Source: Ricordea florida
Lineage: Eukaryota > Cnidaria > Anthozoa > Corallimorpharia > Ricordeidae
Direction: 5' to 3'
Length of the DNA: 64,000 nt
NCBI GenBank assembly: GCA_949710005.1
Contig: OX453278.1
Location: 10,966,512-11,030,511 of the forward strand
Of the stretch, positions 31,101 through 40,100 are shown in pieces (position 1 is the first letter of the stretch; each line of letters begins with the position of its first letter). The position numbers were made by a program, and so were the translations under genes. The notes under the pieces were generated by a model, which worked only from the letters and a program-made list of their open reading frames with translations, was not told the origin of the DNA and ran no database searches.

Positions 31101-32556
31101 TCAGCCATTCACAATGCACAATACAATTCGCTTTTATATCGATTTATTATTAAACTCAGAAGAAAATATGTAAAAGTAATGAAATCGAGGAAAGGCGTCA
31201 GGTATGGCAAAAAGGTCCGAATAAACTTAATAAATGCAGTCGCCACATGCATGCATTGCTTGCCTATTTTTAATCTTATGTGTAAGGCAACTCAGTCAGA
31301 AACGATAACAGCGTCATGTTAGATTTAGTGTAATGTACTGTCACTGTCTGACTTTCCTACTGACGTTTCTTGCAGGAGATGGCTGTGATGAAACAGGCTA
31401 TCATAGGCTTGCGTTCGTCATCTCGTGGGTCAGTGCCACATGTAAACAGGACCTCTACAGCTGTTCACGGCCCAGAATCAAGATTCAGAACGTCAGCGGT
31501 ACCGGACACATCTGCCGCTGCACAGAGACCGCGCCCCACAATTTTTGTAATAGTATTCATACATTTTCGCTTTTACACGGACTTGCGTCCCACTATTTTG
31601 CTAAGAGCAGTCACGTATCCCTTCTTTACATGGACTTGCAGTTGTATTTTGTTAGAGTCTTGATTACACAATCTCGCCGCATTATATTTTGTGGTTGTAG
31701 TTTTTTAAAGTTTTGATTGCACAGACTTTTACCCACTATATTTTGTAATAGCGCTCTTACATTATGTGGCTGGTGGACAAGATGAGGCAAATCCTCCGTT
31801 CTGATTGGTTACCCTAGTGGGCAAGATGGGCCAATCCTTCTTGCTCGGGATTTCCCGCGTTGTCCCGCGAAACGAGACAAAGCAAATTGGCCATATACGA
31901 AATCCCTTATTGAGCAAGCTTGTTCGGTCAAGATGGCTGGATACTGTCCGAGTTCTTTTAAGCAATTTTATTGACCTCGACTCCGTCTCGGTGCCGCCAT
32001 CTTGACCTCACACTAGGTCAATAACGCATATTTGTCATCTGCCTAGACTTTCACTCAACAAAACGAGCACTGTGATTGGTTGATTCTTGGTCACGTGCCC
32101 CTGATCAAATTTCAATGTATCCCGACCGGGATGCAATTGTGCAGTTGTTGCCCGCGCGCCAGTTGTGCCGTCTTCGTTTGTTTGTTTTTGCTATATTTTG
32201 TTTAAGGGAAAGTCTAAATATATAAAGAAGCACTTAACGTATGGTCCCTCGGGAAACTAGTTAGTTTTGTTTTCCCTCAAGTTTCCCTCTTTTACACGGG
32301 CTTGCAACTGTGTTGTGTTTTATGAAGAAAATTCACCTTCATTCCAAGAAGCAAGCATGGTTGTCTTCAGTGGATTTAAATTTCTAATCCTAAAAGTAGT
32401 TTTTGGTGTAAAAAAAAAACCAGCGCGGGTTTACGGTAGGTTTGTGACAGTATGGTATCATTTGTCTCTCCATTCATTTAGACTAACACTGAGCAACCTA
32501 CTTGGTACAGAAAGTTAAAGAAACAGAACTTAGCTGGGAGAACATTCCAAGGGTGA
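10142..32556 (+). CDS. PIBF1: PIBF1/CEP90 centrosomal coiled-coil protein, complete 14-exon gene
   Basis: PIBF1 (CEP90) is a coiled-coil protein of centriolar satellites and distal centrioles needed for ciliogenesis. Exons: 10142-10756, 12049-12168, 13744-13877, 15093-15201, 15668-15975, 17313-17414, 18768-18933, 20396-20546, 21616-21706, 24977-25079, 26772-26902, 28007-28091, 31376-31546, 32482-32556 (TGA). They total 2361 nt, 786 residues, close to the ~757 of human. Phases join cleanly throughout. Matches to the family include [20 protein letters not shown] in exon 1, [20 protein letters not shown] in exon 5, and [16 protein letters not shown] in exon 9, its most diagnostic stretch. [12 protein letters not shown] follows in exon 10, and exon 13 ends QRPRPTIF. 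The N-terminal ~70 residues are Ser/Thr-rich and divergent; an alternative Met is residue 2. Exon 5's acceptor (CTGAAG at 15662-15667) is weak but keeps frame and homology. Confidence 0.95.
11346..11881. mobile_element. Non-autonomous hAT-like transposon in PIBF1 intron 1
   Basis: TIR AGTGTTGCATCCAG at the left and CTGGATGCAACACT(T) at the right bound a 536-bp element flanked by a perfect 8-bp target duplication AAAATTTC (11338-11345 and 11882-11889). The 8-bp duplication fits the hAT superfamily. The interior has GGGGTCC/GGACCCC inverted words (for example 11377-11430 and 11799-11826). No transposase is encoded. Confidence 0.8.
12240..12480. repeat. Foldback repeat, TGCAATTTG family, copy 2
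   Basis: It shares GAGTGCAATTTGGAATAAAT, the central GCAATTTGTTGTTTTTGAA and the tail GATGTGCTCTCATCC with the element at 4979-5280. It lies in PIBF1 intron 2, just after the donor. Confidence 0.65.
12850..13240. mobile_element. MITE with an internal minisatellite (AGTTACAGTAC family)
   Basis: The ends are inverted repeats: AGTTACAGTACTGGACAGAA at the left against TTCTGTCCGGTACTGTAACT at the right, continuing through GTAACCTAACAG and its complement. Nearly all the interior (about 12908-13195) is a tandem array built from TTAGCATTCC and TTAGCGTTCTAC words. A short relative without the array is at 16748-16845. Confidence 0.8.
16027..16123. repeat. Near-perfect foldback hairpin in PIBF1 intron 5
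   Basis: The arm ACAGGGAAATCTCGGACTAA (then GGCCTGGATGTATTGAC) is mirrored by GTCAATACATCCAGGCC and AGGTCTGAGATTTCCCTGT, with a short CTTCGGGATAGCGAG loop. Confidence 0.75.
16523..16646. mobile_element. Foldback MITE, GTGGTTCAATTTT family, copy 2
   Basis: Left end GTGGTTCAATTTTATCCTTG, right end GGAGAAATTGAACCACAAC, with the same interior ATTTTATTTTCCTTTG seen at 9811-9938. Confidence 0.7.
16748..16845. mobile_element. Short MITE, AGTTACAGTAC family
   Basis: It has ACAGTACCAGAGCGAAGTGA at the left and TAGGCTACTTCTGAATTGTA near the right end, with an AACAGGGAAC word and a GGAATGCA/TGCATTCC hairpin core. It resembles the ends of 12850-13240 joined without the internal array. Confidence 0.65.
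17507..17800 (+). mobile_element. Degenerate SINE fragment
   Basis: GGAGGCACAATAGTGTAG, GGCACTCTGTTGTTTTCTTA and CCAGGTGTATCACTGAGTGG match, with gaps, the better-preserved SINE at 18445-18690. Confidence 0.5.
18445..18690 (+). mobile_element. tRNA-derived SINE
   Basis: The head GTGGAGGCGCAGTAGTGTAG and the box-B-like GGAGTTCGAACTCTAGTGC suggest a tRNA-derived pol III promoter. A body with CCAGGTGTATAAATGGGTA, GCGATGGACTAGCATCCCGT and GGGATAAGCTCCGGCC follows. Related copies: 17507-17800 (degenerate) and 19030-19410 (split by a MITE). This body is, from memory, common in cnidarian genomes. Confidence 0.7.
19030..19410 (+). mobile_element. SINE copy split by a MITE
   Basis: GGCACTGTGTTGGTGCCATA and the TTCGCACTGTA half lie left of the insertion; GCGATGGACTAGCATCCCAT and GATAAGCTCCGGTCGTGT lie right of it. 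The interrupting element is 19110-19299. Confidence 0.65.
19110..19299. mobile_element. 190-bp MITE, GAGGCCCTGTT family, copy 1
   Basis: Ends GAGGCCTTGTT and AACAGGGCCTC form a TIR; the target duplication ACTGTA is present at 19104-19109 and 19300-19305. The interior has CGTGAGCGGCTCGTCGTTCG and CATATCGCTTGTCGGAATTT. It shares about 190 bp with 57078-57268. A poly-G run follows the left TIR. Confidence 0.8.
20041..20299 (+). mobile_element. MITE, GCGCGATT/AATAATTGTT family, copy 1
   Basis: Shared landmarks of four copies in this window: CACCGATAATCACTGAGCCT, GCATTGTACAACACGAAAAA, TCGGCTGATAATCCGAGATA and AACCAATCA.AGCGCGCGATT. Copy 1 lies in PIBF1 intron 7. Confidence 0.75.
20637..20930. repeat. 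Inverted-repeat element with ATATGAATTTTATG hairpin, copy 1
   Basis: GAAGATATGAATTTTATGCTCTCGTG pairs with CATAAAATTCATATCTTC at 20843-20907. The left part (GTTTTACTGGGAA, CGTATTTTCC, AATGACGTCATT) recurs in reverse at 29480-29640. Confidence 0.65.
21222..21530. repeat. Minisatellite of ~65-bp units in PIBF1 intron 8
   Basis: About five units share ATTTTACTCTGGCTAACGCC, GGGAGATTTTACTCGTCAC and GGGAGACCCCTTAGGGGTTA, with length variants. It ends about 85 bases before PIBF1 exon 9. CCTTAGGGG is palindromic within each unit. Confidence 0.8.
22000..22490. mobile_element. Inverted pair of tRNA-headed SINEs
   Basis: A - strand tRNA-like head at 22139-22068 is followed by a tail with AGGCTTTAATTTCACAGCTG and GATGATCAATCAATTTC. 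A second, + strand, 5'-truncated copy starts at about 22312 with the same tail (22371-22450). The shared body makes the region a large inverted repeat. The same family is at about 30590-30920. Confidence 0.7.
22068..22139 (-). repeat. tRNA-like SINE head (Thr-like)
   Basis: A 72-base cloverleaf with good acceptor pairing (GGCTTGA with TCAGGCC), D-arm GCTC/GAAC (one weakened pair) and T-arm with GGTTCGAATCC. The anticodon loop CCGGTAT lacks U33 and its stem has a mismatch, so it reads as a SINE promoter rather than a working tRNA. Confidence 0.65.
22560..22750 (-). mobile_element. tRNA-derived SINE, minus strand
   Basis: Read on the - strand: head GGCGCAGTGGTGAGAGCGCT, box-B-like GGGTTCGATTCCCGGCTCGG, then body GTGGGTTGAGTTTGTTGGTT and CTCTGGGTAACTCCGGTTTT. 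The head is truncated next to the hAT-like element at 22761. Confidence 0.7.
22761..23420. mobile_element. hAT-like MITE (CAGGGACGGCGGAGC)
   Basis: Perfect TIR CAGGGACGGCGGAGC and GCTCCGCCGTCCCTG about 660 bp apart, with G-rich and C-rich runs just inside each end. CAGGG starts are typical of hAT elements. The flanks share only a short GCTT word, so the target duplication is unclear. Confidence 0.65.
23567..24129. mobile_element. Inverted-repeat MITE in PIBF1 intron 9
   Basis: Left TGGCCGTATTCATACTAGG and right CCTGGTATGAAAACGGCCA are inverted; inside, ACATTTGTAGTTCGTCTGGT pairs with CAAACGAACTACAAATGT and AGACGGGCA pairs with TGCCCGTCT. No coding capacity was seen. Confidence 0.7.
24294..24548. 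mobile_element. Foldback MITE (AAGCCTGGTTTTCATAT...)
   Basis: AATCGTCTCTGTCGTAAGAA near the left end pairs with TTTACGACAGAGACGATT near the right end, and the centre has AGGATAGAAACTGTTCTATCCT. Confidence 0.65.
25115..25406. mobile_element. MITE, AGGGACCGTTCAT family, copy 1
   Basis: Left AGGGACTGTTCATTCTTTAC and right GTAAATTATGAACGGTCCCT are inverted. The interior has repeated C-rich runs. A related element is at 35427-35660. Confidence 0.7.
25940..26185. repeat. Foldback repeat, TGCAATTTG family, copy 3
   Basis: It carries CAATTTGGAATAAATGAGCA, GCGATTTGTTGTCTTTGAAA and the tail TTGACGTGCTCTCAACCAAT seen in the other two copies, with more mismatches in the arms. It lies in PIBF1 intron 10. 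Confidence 0.6.
27010..27085 (-). pseudogene. Reverse-transcriptase fragment of a LINE
   Basis: On the - strand a short frame reads [19 protein letters not shown], matching the RT active-site region (DLxKAFDxV) of non-LTR retrotransposons. The frame is lost on both sides. It lies in PIBF1 intron 11, antisense to the gene. Confidence 0.55.
28246..28588. mobile_element. hAT-like MITE (CAGGGCTAAAAATT)
   Basis: TIR CAGGGCTAAAAATT at the left and AATTTTTAGCCCTG at the right; TTCGAT is repeated on both sides (28240-28245, 28589-28594). It lies in PIBF1 intron 12. The short, shifted duplication leaves the superfamily uncertain. Confidence 0.65.
29215..29645. repeat. Inverted-repeat element with ATATGAATTTTATG hairpin, copy 2
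   Basis: The 29346-29459 core is a long palindrome: GAAGATATGAATTTTATGTT pairs with AACATAAAATTCATATCTTC, and CTCACGAGTGAGCGAAGCGA sits at the centre. The right end TTCCCAGTAAAACACTC mirrors the left end of copy 1. Confidence 0.7.
29866..30125 (+). mobile_element. MITE, GCGCGATT family, copy 2
   Basis: Same landmarks and orientation as 20041-20299, starting AACAATTATTCGCC and ending AGCGCGCGATT. It lies in PIBF1 intron 12. Confidence 0.75.
30150..30505 (-). mobile_element. tRNA-derived SINE, minus strand
   Basis: Read on the - strand the head has GGTTAGCTCAGTTGGTAGAG and TGCGGGTTCAAATCTCGGCC (A and B box), followed by a body with TTAACGTCCCACACACTG-like text near 30270-30300 and GGTGTTGTGGTCTGGC near 30220-30240. 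The T-stem pairing is poor, so a functional tRNA is unlikely. Confidence 0.55.
30764..30835 (+). repeat. tRNA-like SINE head (Thr-like)
   Basis: Acceptor GGCTTGA/TCAGGCC, D-arm GCTC/GAGC and T-arm GGTTCGAATCC are intact, but the anticodon loop is GCAGTAT with C at position 33 and a mismatched closing pair. It is followed by the same CAGGCTCTTATTTCACAGCT tail as at 22371-22450 and preceded by a foldback of AATATATGGTCTTTCATATA at 30585-30710. Confidence 0.65.
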
Positions 32557-32628
32557 GCTATTTGTTGTCTCGTGACTGTTTCTCATTGGACAATAATGAA
32601 AATTTATTTTATCTCTCAGTTAGAATGC

Positions 32629-32634
32629 AATAAA
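32629..32634 (+). terminator. Polyadenylation signal AATAAA of PIBF1
   Basis: AATAAA lies 73 bases after the PIBF1 stop codon, a normal spacing for a short 3' UTR. Confidence 0.5.
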
Positions 32635-33129
32635 TATCTTAGTAACCTCGCTTTTTTTCGTTCCATGCTATACGTTACGGATCCTCGTTTTATCTTCTCC
32701 ATTCTTGGCCCGCTCGCCTCGCGCTTGGGCTACAAATCGAGGAGATTAACTCGATCCGTAACTTACAGTACAGACCTGTAACTGGGCTAGTAGGAGGTAT
32801 TTATTGACTTTCTTGGCTAGTAGGAGGTATTTATTGACTTCCTGGGTGAATATGCTCACACGCGCATTTCAATAGATGAATTACATTACAGTAAACCTAT
32901 CGTCGGTCTATCACACGATGTGTACATGTGGTAAAAATGAAGGCCTTACCTGTATAAGAGAAAATATAAAGACCTGTTGTTCTGTCGTGGATCTCTTTCT
33001 TTATTGTTTCTTTAATTTTACTTGCACCTATCTGTTGTTGTTAATAATCGACATTAAGTCCAATAGATGAGATTGCCAGGGATCTCCCGCGTTGTCGTGC
33101 GAAACAACACAAAACAATAATAAATAATA

Positions 33130-33435
33130 TTAGTATAAATACTCAGGGGATTATACAAAATCGCGCGCTCTGATTGGTTCGCTATCTCGGATTATCAGCC
33201 GATAATCACCTCGACGAACAAAATGGCTGCCAGTCGTTCGCGCGCTTTTGATGAAATAATTTTTTTTCGTGTTGTACAATGCTTTTTGTTTTCTTTTTTT
33301 GAAATAATCACCTGTGTATTTATACTAAAACAATTGTTCGCCTCAGGCTCAGTGATTGTCGTTGAATAGTCACCTCGACTTCTTCTCGGTTAATATTCAC
33401 CGATAATCACGTCGCCTGAGGCGAATAATTTCTAA
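33130..33435 (-). mobile_element. MITE, GCGCGATT family, copy 3
   Basis: The inverse of copies 1 and 2: starts AGTATAAATACTCAGG, contains AATCGCGCGCTCTGATTGGT and ends with GCCTGAGGCGAATAATT. It includes a small internal duplication around 33355-33400. Confidence 0.75.
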
Positions 33436-34405
33436 ATAATTCCTTTATTGACCAAGCTTGTTCGGTCAACATGGCTGCATATTGACGTCGCTCCTTTTTG
33501 TGTTTTTATTGCTTTTGTGGAGTATAAGCGGAGACCGAACCTCTCAGCTTTTCGCAATAAATTTTTCAGCCTATAGTACCTAGATTTTCTTTTTTTTGTC
33601 CCGTTGGCTGTGCTGAATCTGGGGGATGGCGGGCAAGTCCCTCCATCGCAATGAGGTCACCGCTGTCTGGTGGGAACCTGAGCTGACCGAACCGGTAAAA
33701 CCCAGGGCTGGGCTGAGGTGTGTCGATTTTTTTTGTTAGAAACTGTATCTGCTGTTGACTGCCTTTTTTCTGGCTTCAGGTCATGACAAGATGTTTGTGC
33801 AGTATATTTCTACCAAACGCGGAACAAGATCTCCAAGAAAATGACTGCACAATCGCTAGTTAAGACACTTCATTTCAAGAGATTTGTACCATATTTTATC
33901 AGTTTTCTAAAGTACCGCTTCATATCCTTGGCTCCCAGAGGGAGCAACTCGAAAAATCCTACAACATGATTGGCCCCCCTAGCAAGTAAGATGGAGCCAT
34001 CTTCCCCGCTTTGAATTCCCTGCGGAAATGTTATGCTTCTATCCTATGCGAGAGTCCCTCATTTGAGAAAACTTATCCATAAAGCTGCAAAAAAAATGAG
34101 TACAATGTTTTCTCAATATGGACCAAACAAACTAGGTCAATAAAGTATTTATTATAACAGCTCCTCTGCAAACGTTTCTGAATCGTTAATCGAGCGCACC
34201 CCAAATTTGTTATAGGAATAGAACAATGATACTTTGAGTAACTTTTGAAGAAATTGGATTTTTGAATTGTTCAAATTAAGGGTTAAAATGAAAGCAGGGA
34301 GCTTGTACCAGGCACAAAACGAGCAAGTTAACTAAACTGCTTAGCGGTCCATCTTACCGACCCGCCAATAATAATTTGAACCGATCACGAAACTAATCAG
34401 AATAG

Positions 34406-34550
34406 GACAATCACATGACTTTTGGAGGGCATATAGTTTATTTGTGGCCCGAGTAGCATCATTTGCGCCCGAGCGCGAAGCGCATGGGCGCAAATGATGC
34501 TACGAGGGACACAAATAAACTATATGACCGACAGAAGTCATGTGATTATC
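34406..34550. repeat. Long foldback palindrome
   Basis: GACAATCACATGACTT... pairs with ...AAGTCATGTGATTATC; CATATAGTTTATTTGTG and AGCATCATTTGCGCCC are also mirrored, with GAGCGCGAAGCGC at the turn. Only scattered mismatches interrupt about 70-base arms. Confidence 0.8.
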
Positions 34551-35426
34551 ATTATTATCAATACACAAGGCCAAATCGTACAAATTCATTTAATAAGAAA
34601 AAAATGTTTAACAGAGATGTAGCATGAAACTATGGTATGGAAAGTTGTTGCTACAATACGATCAGCTAAACAAGAGCCAAATAAAATTCCTTTTTGTTTA
34701 CAATAAAATGTCAAATATAATCTAGTTTAAAAAGATTGGTAACAATGATTAGCAAAAAGACAGTTTATATTTAAAAAAATAATAGTCTTCCCGTTCACAG
34801 GCAATGGACTCAGCTGCAGGGCCGTTAATGCATTAACGGCCCGCTAGGAGTCATTTGCGGCCCGCAAAGCGCGTGTTTTCAAGAGGGCGGTTTTCAATTT
34901 GGCCGCGTGTCTTGATAATAATACTCCTTTACGTTTTGGAAAGCCAGCTAAGAGAATTTCTAATACGTATTCACTGTTAGCGAGAGAATTCATGCAATAC
35001 AAATGTAGGAATGCATTGTGTCAGTTTTTTCTTTTAAATAATGCTATTTCTGTATTTATTTAAACATATTAGAGCGCAGAGTTTCCCTGAATCAATTTAA
35101 TTTCTCGGTCTATAATAAAGGCACAGAAATGGATACTTGTAAAAGTTTTAAAAGCCTTCTTGTTATATCAAGAACCAATATCAATTTACTGTCGCATACT
35201 ATGTGGGTTGTTGTTGACACGCTAGCTCAGGATACATCAGTTACCGATCAGGCTTTGAGTCACGATATCCGCATATTAACCGAGTTCCTAGTCTTCAGTA
35301 TATGTAAGCTAAGATGCCTTTGTTGAGGTTTATACGCCGAACAAGTGTGGTCAAAAAATTGAACGCCAATTCCTGCAAGAACAGGTAACCAATTACTGTG
35401 TAGTATTTGCATCAGGGATTTTGTTT

Positions 35427-35660
35427 AGGGAACGTTCATTTTTATGAGGGAGTGGGGGCTGGTGTGACATGACACCCCCCCTCCCCCCCTCCCAGTCAAT
35501 CAAAAGAAAGAGAACTCAATTTCGGATTAAAATATCACTTAAAAGTTATTGCTAAAATTTTTCACGTGAACCCCCCTCCCCCTTTTCCACTAAATTTTAT
35601 CGCATGACCCCTCTCTAAATCCCACCATCCCTCCTCCCTCATAAAACATGAACGGGCCCT
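35427..35660. mobile_element. MITE, AGGGACCGTTCAT family, copy 2
   Basis: Left AGGGAACGTTCATTTTTATG and right CATAAAACATGAACGGGCCCT are inverted around CCCCCC-rich segments, like 25115-25406. Confidence 0.65.
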
Positions 35661-35690
35661 TAGGTGTATAACGTAATCAGCATTGAGGTT

Positions 35691-35775
35691 TATACTTCAT
35701 GCCAGTATGCCATATAGTCTCCCGCGCACATCACAATGGTGCGGGAGACTGTATGACATACTGGCATGAAGTTTA
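35691..35775. repeat. Foldback hairpin
   Basis: Arms ACTTCATGCCAGTATGCCAT and ATGACATACTGGCATGAAGT, with AGTCTCCCGC/GCGGGAGACT nearer the loop (GCACATCACAATGGT). Confidence 0.8.
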
Positions 35776-37117
35776 TCCCAGCATGTGTATATCAAGATTG
35801 CAGTTAAGCTGCGCTGATAAAATGCGCAAAAAGAGATTAATGTTTCTTCCTCCAACTATCCTGTACTAGCTGGTCACATGCATTTCTTAATCCCATCCAG
35901 CCGTGCAACAATAAACTAGCCGTTTTTAATATTTTTTTTTTTAGTCTTTATTTTATTTTTTATCAAAACTTCAGTAAAAATCTTCGATTTGCTGTAGCAT
36001 TCTTCCGATATCATTTGCATTAACCGTGGAATTATTACTGAATAGTTTTGTCATTACTACTACATTACTAGTACCGTAACTATGACTATAACCTCTCTGG
36101 TAATTATCATGACCATTTCTCTTGCTATTCCCTTCATAATAATTACAATTTCCATTGCAGTAACCACTACCACTGCTACTCTTCCTATTCCTATAACAGT
36201 TGTTATTGATTTTAGCAGGAACCCATTACCTGAGGAGTCCTCATTTGCTTCCAAGGTGGCGTCCTAAGCACAGTAACATAATGGAGCTATTTTTAGAACC
36301 CATTTATCCTGCGGTACTCTCTTCCAGTCAAAAAGACAGACAACTCGGAGGAAACTCCAAACATATCATTAGAACAAACCCAACAAATTCGTTTTCCTTG
36401 TTAAGATGTCAAGTTTTATCAAAAATTCGTTTGTTCTTTCATTGCCGCAAAACAGGAGTCAAAAAAGCATGTTCTTGTCTAGCTTTATGAAGATTACAAT
36501 GGGCCTTCTGCATCTGCAAGAATTCTTAGATGTGTTCCAACTTCCCCAGTTACACAGGTTTCACAAAACGTAGGGCAAAAATATGAAAGAGCAGTTGGCA
36601 ATTAAGGTTAGCATGGGCAATGACTATTCATAAAAGTCAAAGACTGACTCTAAAGAAAGCCTGGGTTGATCTTGGAACGTAAGAAAAAAACTTCTGGTTT
36701 GACATATGTGGCACTTACAGACTTAGTACAGTTAAGAAACTTGAAGATCTTATTGTTGAGCCATTGACACTGGAAAGGATGTAAGCTTCTAAAAAGTCAA
36801 CTAACTTAGAAAGGCGCACACGAACCTCAAGGCCACCACTGCCGGAGCTTGCTGGCACTGTCCCGCGTCCGAGGCGAGTCGTTAACAACATGCATTTGAA
36901 ACAACGACCTGTCCACCATGTTTTGAACAGAGGTAGGTATTTCCCGGTAAGTACCTCATGCTACTAAAGTCAGTTTGATTGGTTGATTTGGTTTATCTTG
37001 GTTTTCCAAATATGATGCTTGGTAGATTGGATGTGGACAAGCTGTAGTTGAAGACATTCAAAGGCAGTTACATACACGTTTCAAGTTTCAAGTTTACGAG
37101 TTCAGTTCTGATCTATT

Positions 37118-40100
37118 TTAAGTCTTTCTGCATAAAATAGCGCCAAGCGTCGAGTCACTTGATTTGTGCGTTTGTACTTTAACAAATCCGTGTTTCTCTA
37201 AGAGCTGTTTGTATTCCTCTGCCGATCTCTCCTTGCCTTCCGCGCAGACCAGCATGTTTAAGGAAAACAGAAGGCCAAACAAAGGTCCAGTCTTGTCGTC
37301 TTCAAGGAGAATTTCACAGATAAGAAGCCCGCCCCCTGGGAAAGAAAGATGGAATAGTTAGAATCTGCGCGCCCGGAGCCACATTGGAAACAAACCTATG
37401 TACGGCTGACCCTAAAGCGACCGTTAACCTAATCCTGTTGCTAAACAAGATATTATTAAAACATAAATTGGGTCTTAACAGCCATTAGTATAAATACTCA
37501 GGTGATTATACAAAAATCGCGCGCTCTGATTGGTTCTCTATCTCGGATTATCAGCCGATAATCACCTCGACAAACAAAATGGCTGCAAGTCGTTCGCGCG
37601 CTTTTAAAATTTTTTCGTCTTGTACAATGCTTTTTTTTTTTAAATAATCACCTGTGTATTTATACTAAAACAATTATTCAAGCTCGATTGTAATGTCGCC
37701 ACGAAAAGCACTTTAGTTAACATCGATAAACGTGGAAGTCGGTTGAGATTGTCAACTGGCATGGCTTTCCCCGAGGATGTGGAAACTTCAACGCCAATAA
37801 TACCATAGCTCTTTTCATTGCTAGGTACAACCGGACAATTTAACAAAACAATTTTTTTGGAAACTCCTCACTTCAAACCATTTACAAAACTGGAATACAG
37901 TTCAATTTGAAAGATTTATTTTGTCAGCACTGTCACAGGCAAACTAGGAAAATGCAAAATCCTCGTTCTCTCCCAATAGGAATCGAAACTATCACCTTCC
38001 GATTACTACTTCGGAATACAGTGGACATTGATGCACGACATAATATATTCCAGCTTTCCATTCTATGCTACTGAAACTGGAATAGCTCGGGCCTGTATCG
38101 CTCTTTTATGAGGCCTGCTCGCTCTTTTCTTTCGATAGTGGACTATGCGCCTTTTGCTATGAGAACAGTTATTGTAATGATCTCTAAGGCCTACTTACAA
38201 AGAGCAACATTAAATTTTTCCTTCGTGATTCGTGTTTACTTAGTACGCAAGGGTTTCTCCTCTATACACAGGCTCATAGTAGGTTTCAAATTCTACCTAA
38301 CTGTGTTAGGAATTCATCAGGGCGTGCTAAAGAAATGAAAGGTATAATGTCTTTACCTGAAGGCAACGAGTTAAACACATTGTCAAGAATCAAGTCAACT
38401 TTTTCATCACTCCAGTCATGAAGAATGCGACAAAGCACATAAAGGTCCGCACTGGGCAAGCTCGGCTGGAAAAAATCACCAACAGCAAAGGAAACATTTT
38501 CTTGATTGGGGCAGTCTTGCAGTGTTGGTTTAAAATGAGCTGAAGATTCCTTGACTGAGAGAAGGTCAACTACTGTGATCATCATGTCAGGATAGTACTG
38601 ACACATCGTGTAAGCTAGCGCTCCTGTTGCTCCTGTTAGAATGATAACAGGTCTGCTGTCAGTGGTGAATTTTGGTCGGCAAGATTAGAGCAGAGAAGAA
38701 CAAAGAGCGAAAGTAAAAATGTCACTGCTTGGAGCGAAAAAACAAAATGACAGATAGAAATATGACAAAAACACTATATCAAGACTGAATAAGTAGAACA
38801 AAAAAAGTAAACATACCAGTAAACTGAGAAAGAAAAAACACTTGTCCACACCAAACCTATTACTTAGTGGGCTTATGGGTTTCGGTTACAAATATCTCTC
38901 AATATAGTCCTCACGTTAAATCGTTTTGGCAAATCTGGTCATCAGTTGAGCTGAAGGGGTAAATTTCAGGCTAGCCAAAAGGTACGTTTCTACTGATCTC
39001 ATTTAACTGTTGATTCCCATAAGAAAATCATTCTTTTTGTTGCAGTCTGCCACCAGAATTATGGAATCGAAGAAGGAAGGTTGACACAGTGGTAAGGGTA
39101 CCAACATCTCAATTTTCCGCCCGATTTGGTTTCCATAGTTTCATGTACATGTGTGCGTTCTCTGGTTTCCATCGCTCCATAAAAACCAACACAACTCAAA
39201 ACAAGCTCCAACTGGATCAGAAAACAGTGGACTTATAGCACTGTATAAATGCTTCATTCATACTACTAAATTCTAAAGGGGCTACAGACATCCTTGTTTT
39301 GGAGCGATTGCAGAATACGTGGCCCACTCATTTACAAGTGTAGGAGGCTTTTGAAGAACGAGGCATACAACAATGGACTCTATTGTTATTCATTAGTAGG
39401 TAAATTAGTGGCTTCTTAACCGACGGATATTGATCACATCTTTGCCAAATGTTCTCGTAAAACGTCTGCCACGAATTTCGTGTTTTGTCAGGGCGAGACA
39501 AGTTATCACCTACAGCCCAATCTCGAGGTAACATAATCTTACCAAAAAAAAAACGACGAACTTAACTTATAGCGAACAAAAGCAATAAAATGAAATTACT
39601 TTGACTGTTATATGTGTTTGAGCCGTTGATGTCTGGCTCTGTGATACGTAAAAATAAGGAAGCTTTTACTAGTAACATTAAATTTTCCTTATATGGTCTT
39701 GTATCAGCCGCAGAAGTTGAAGTAATTTTGGGTTGTCTGTGGTTCTGTGCTAATTTATAGCTTAATTTTGGGCAGTATGGGTTTTAAGTATCGTCCAATT
39801 CCTCACCTCCTAAATCACAGCACGTCTTAAACTGACTCAGGTCAAAGGCTTTCACAACTCGGTGGCATGAGGACAATAATGAACCGTGCATTCCCTTAAG
39901 GAAAGATAACCGCTCATAATCTGTGCTGTAAATCGCTTTAAACACATCTTCTGAAGACTTCCCAAATGTGTTCATCCACTGACTTGAACCATCACGAACT
40001 GCAATTTCTAAATTACCAAACAGAGGATATAGATGCTGACTCGAATGCTCTATAAAGCCAATTAATGAATGCGGGCTTGACTTGGTCAAGAACTGGGTCG

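Larger units (their letters stand above)
32557..36317. other. Intergenic region between PIBF1 and the ASMT-like duplication
   Basis: No gene recognised on either strand. Contents: PIBF1 3' flank, MITE copies at 33130-33435 and 35427-35660, hairpins at 34406-34550 and 35691-35775, and low-complexity sequence at about 36040-36220. The segment about 33430-33500 (TTTATTGACCAAGCTTGTTCGGTCAA) resembles 31905-31935 and is probably another repeat. Confidence 0.6.

Noticed and set aside
36060-36255. Open frames on both strands
   Set aside because: Low-complexity TAA/ACT-rich sequence gives open frames in both directions; no protein-like pattern.
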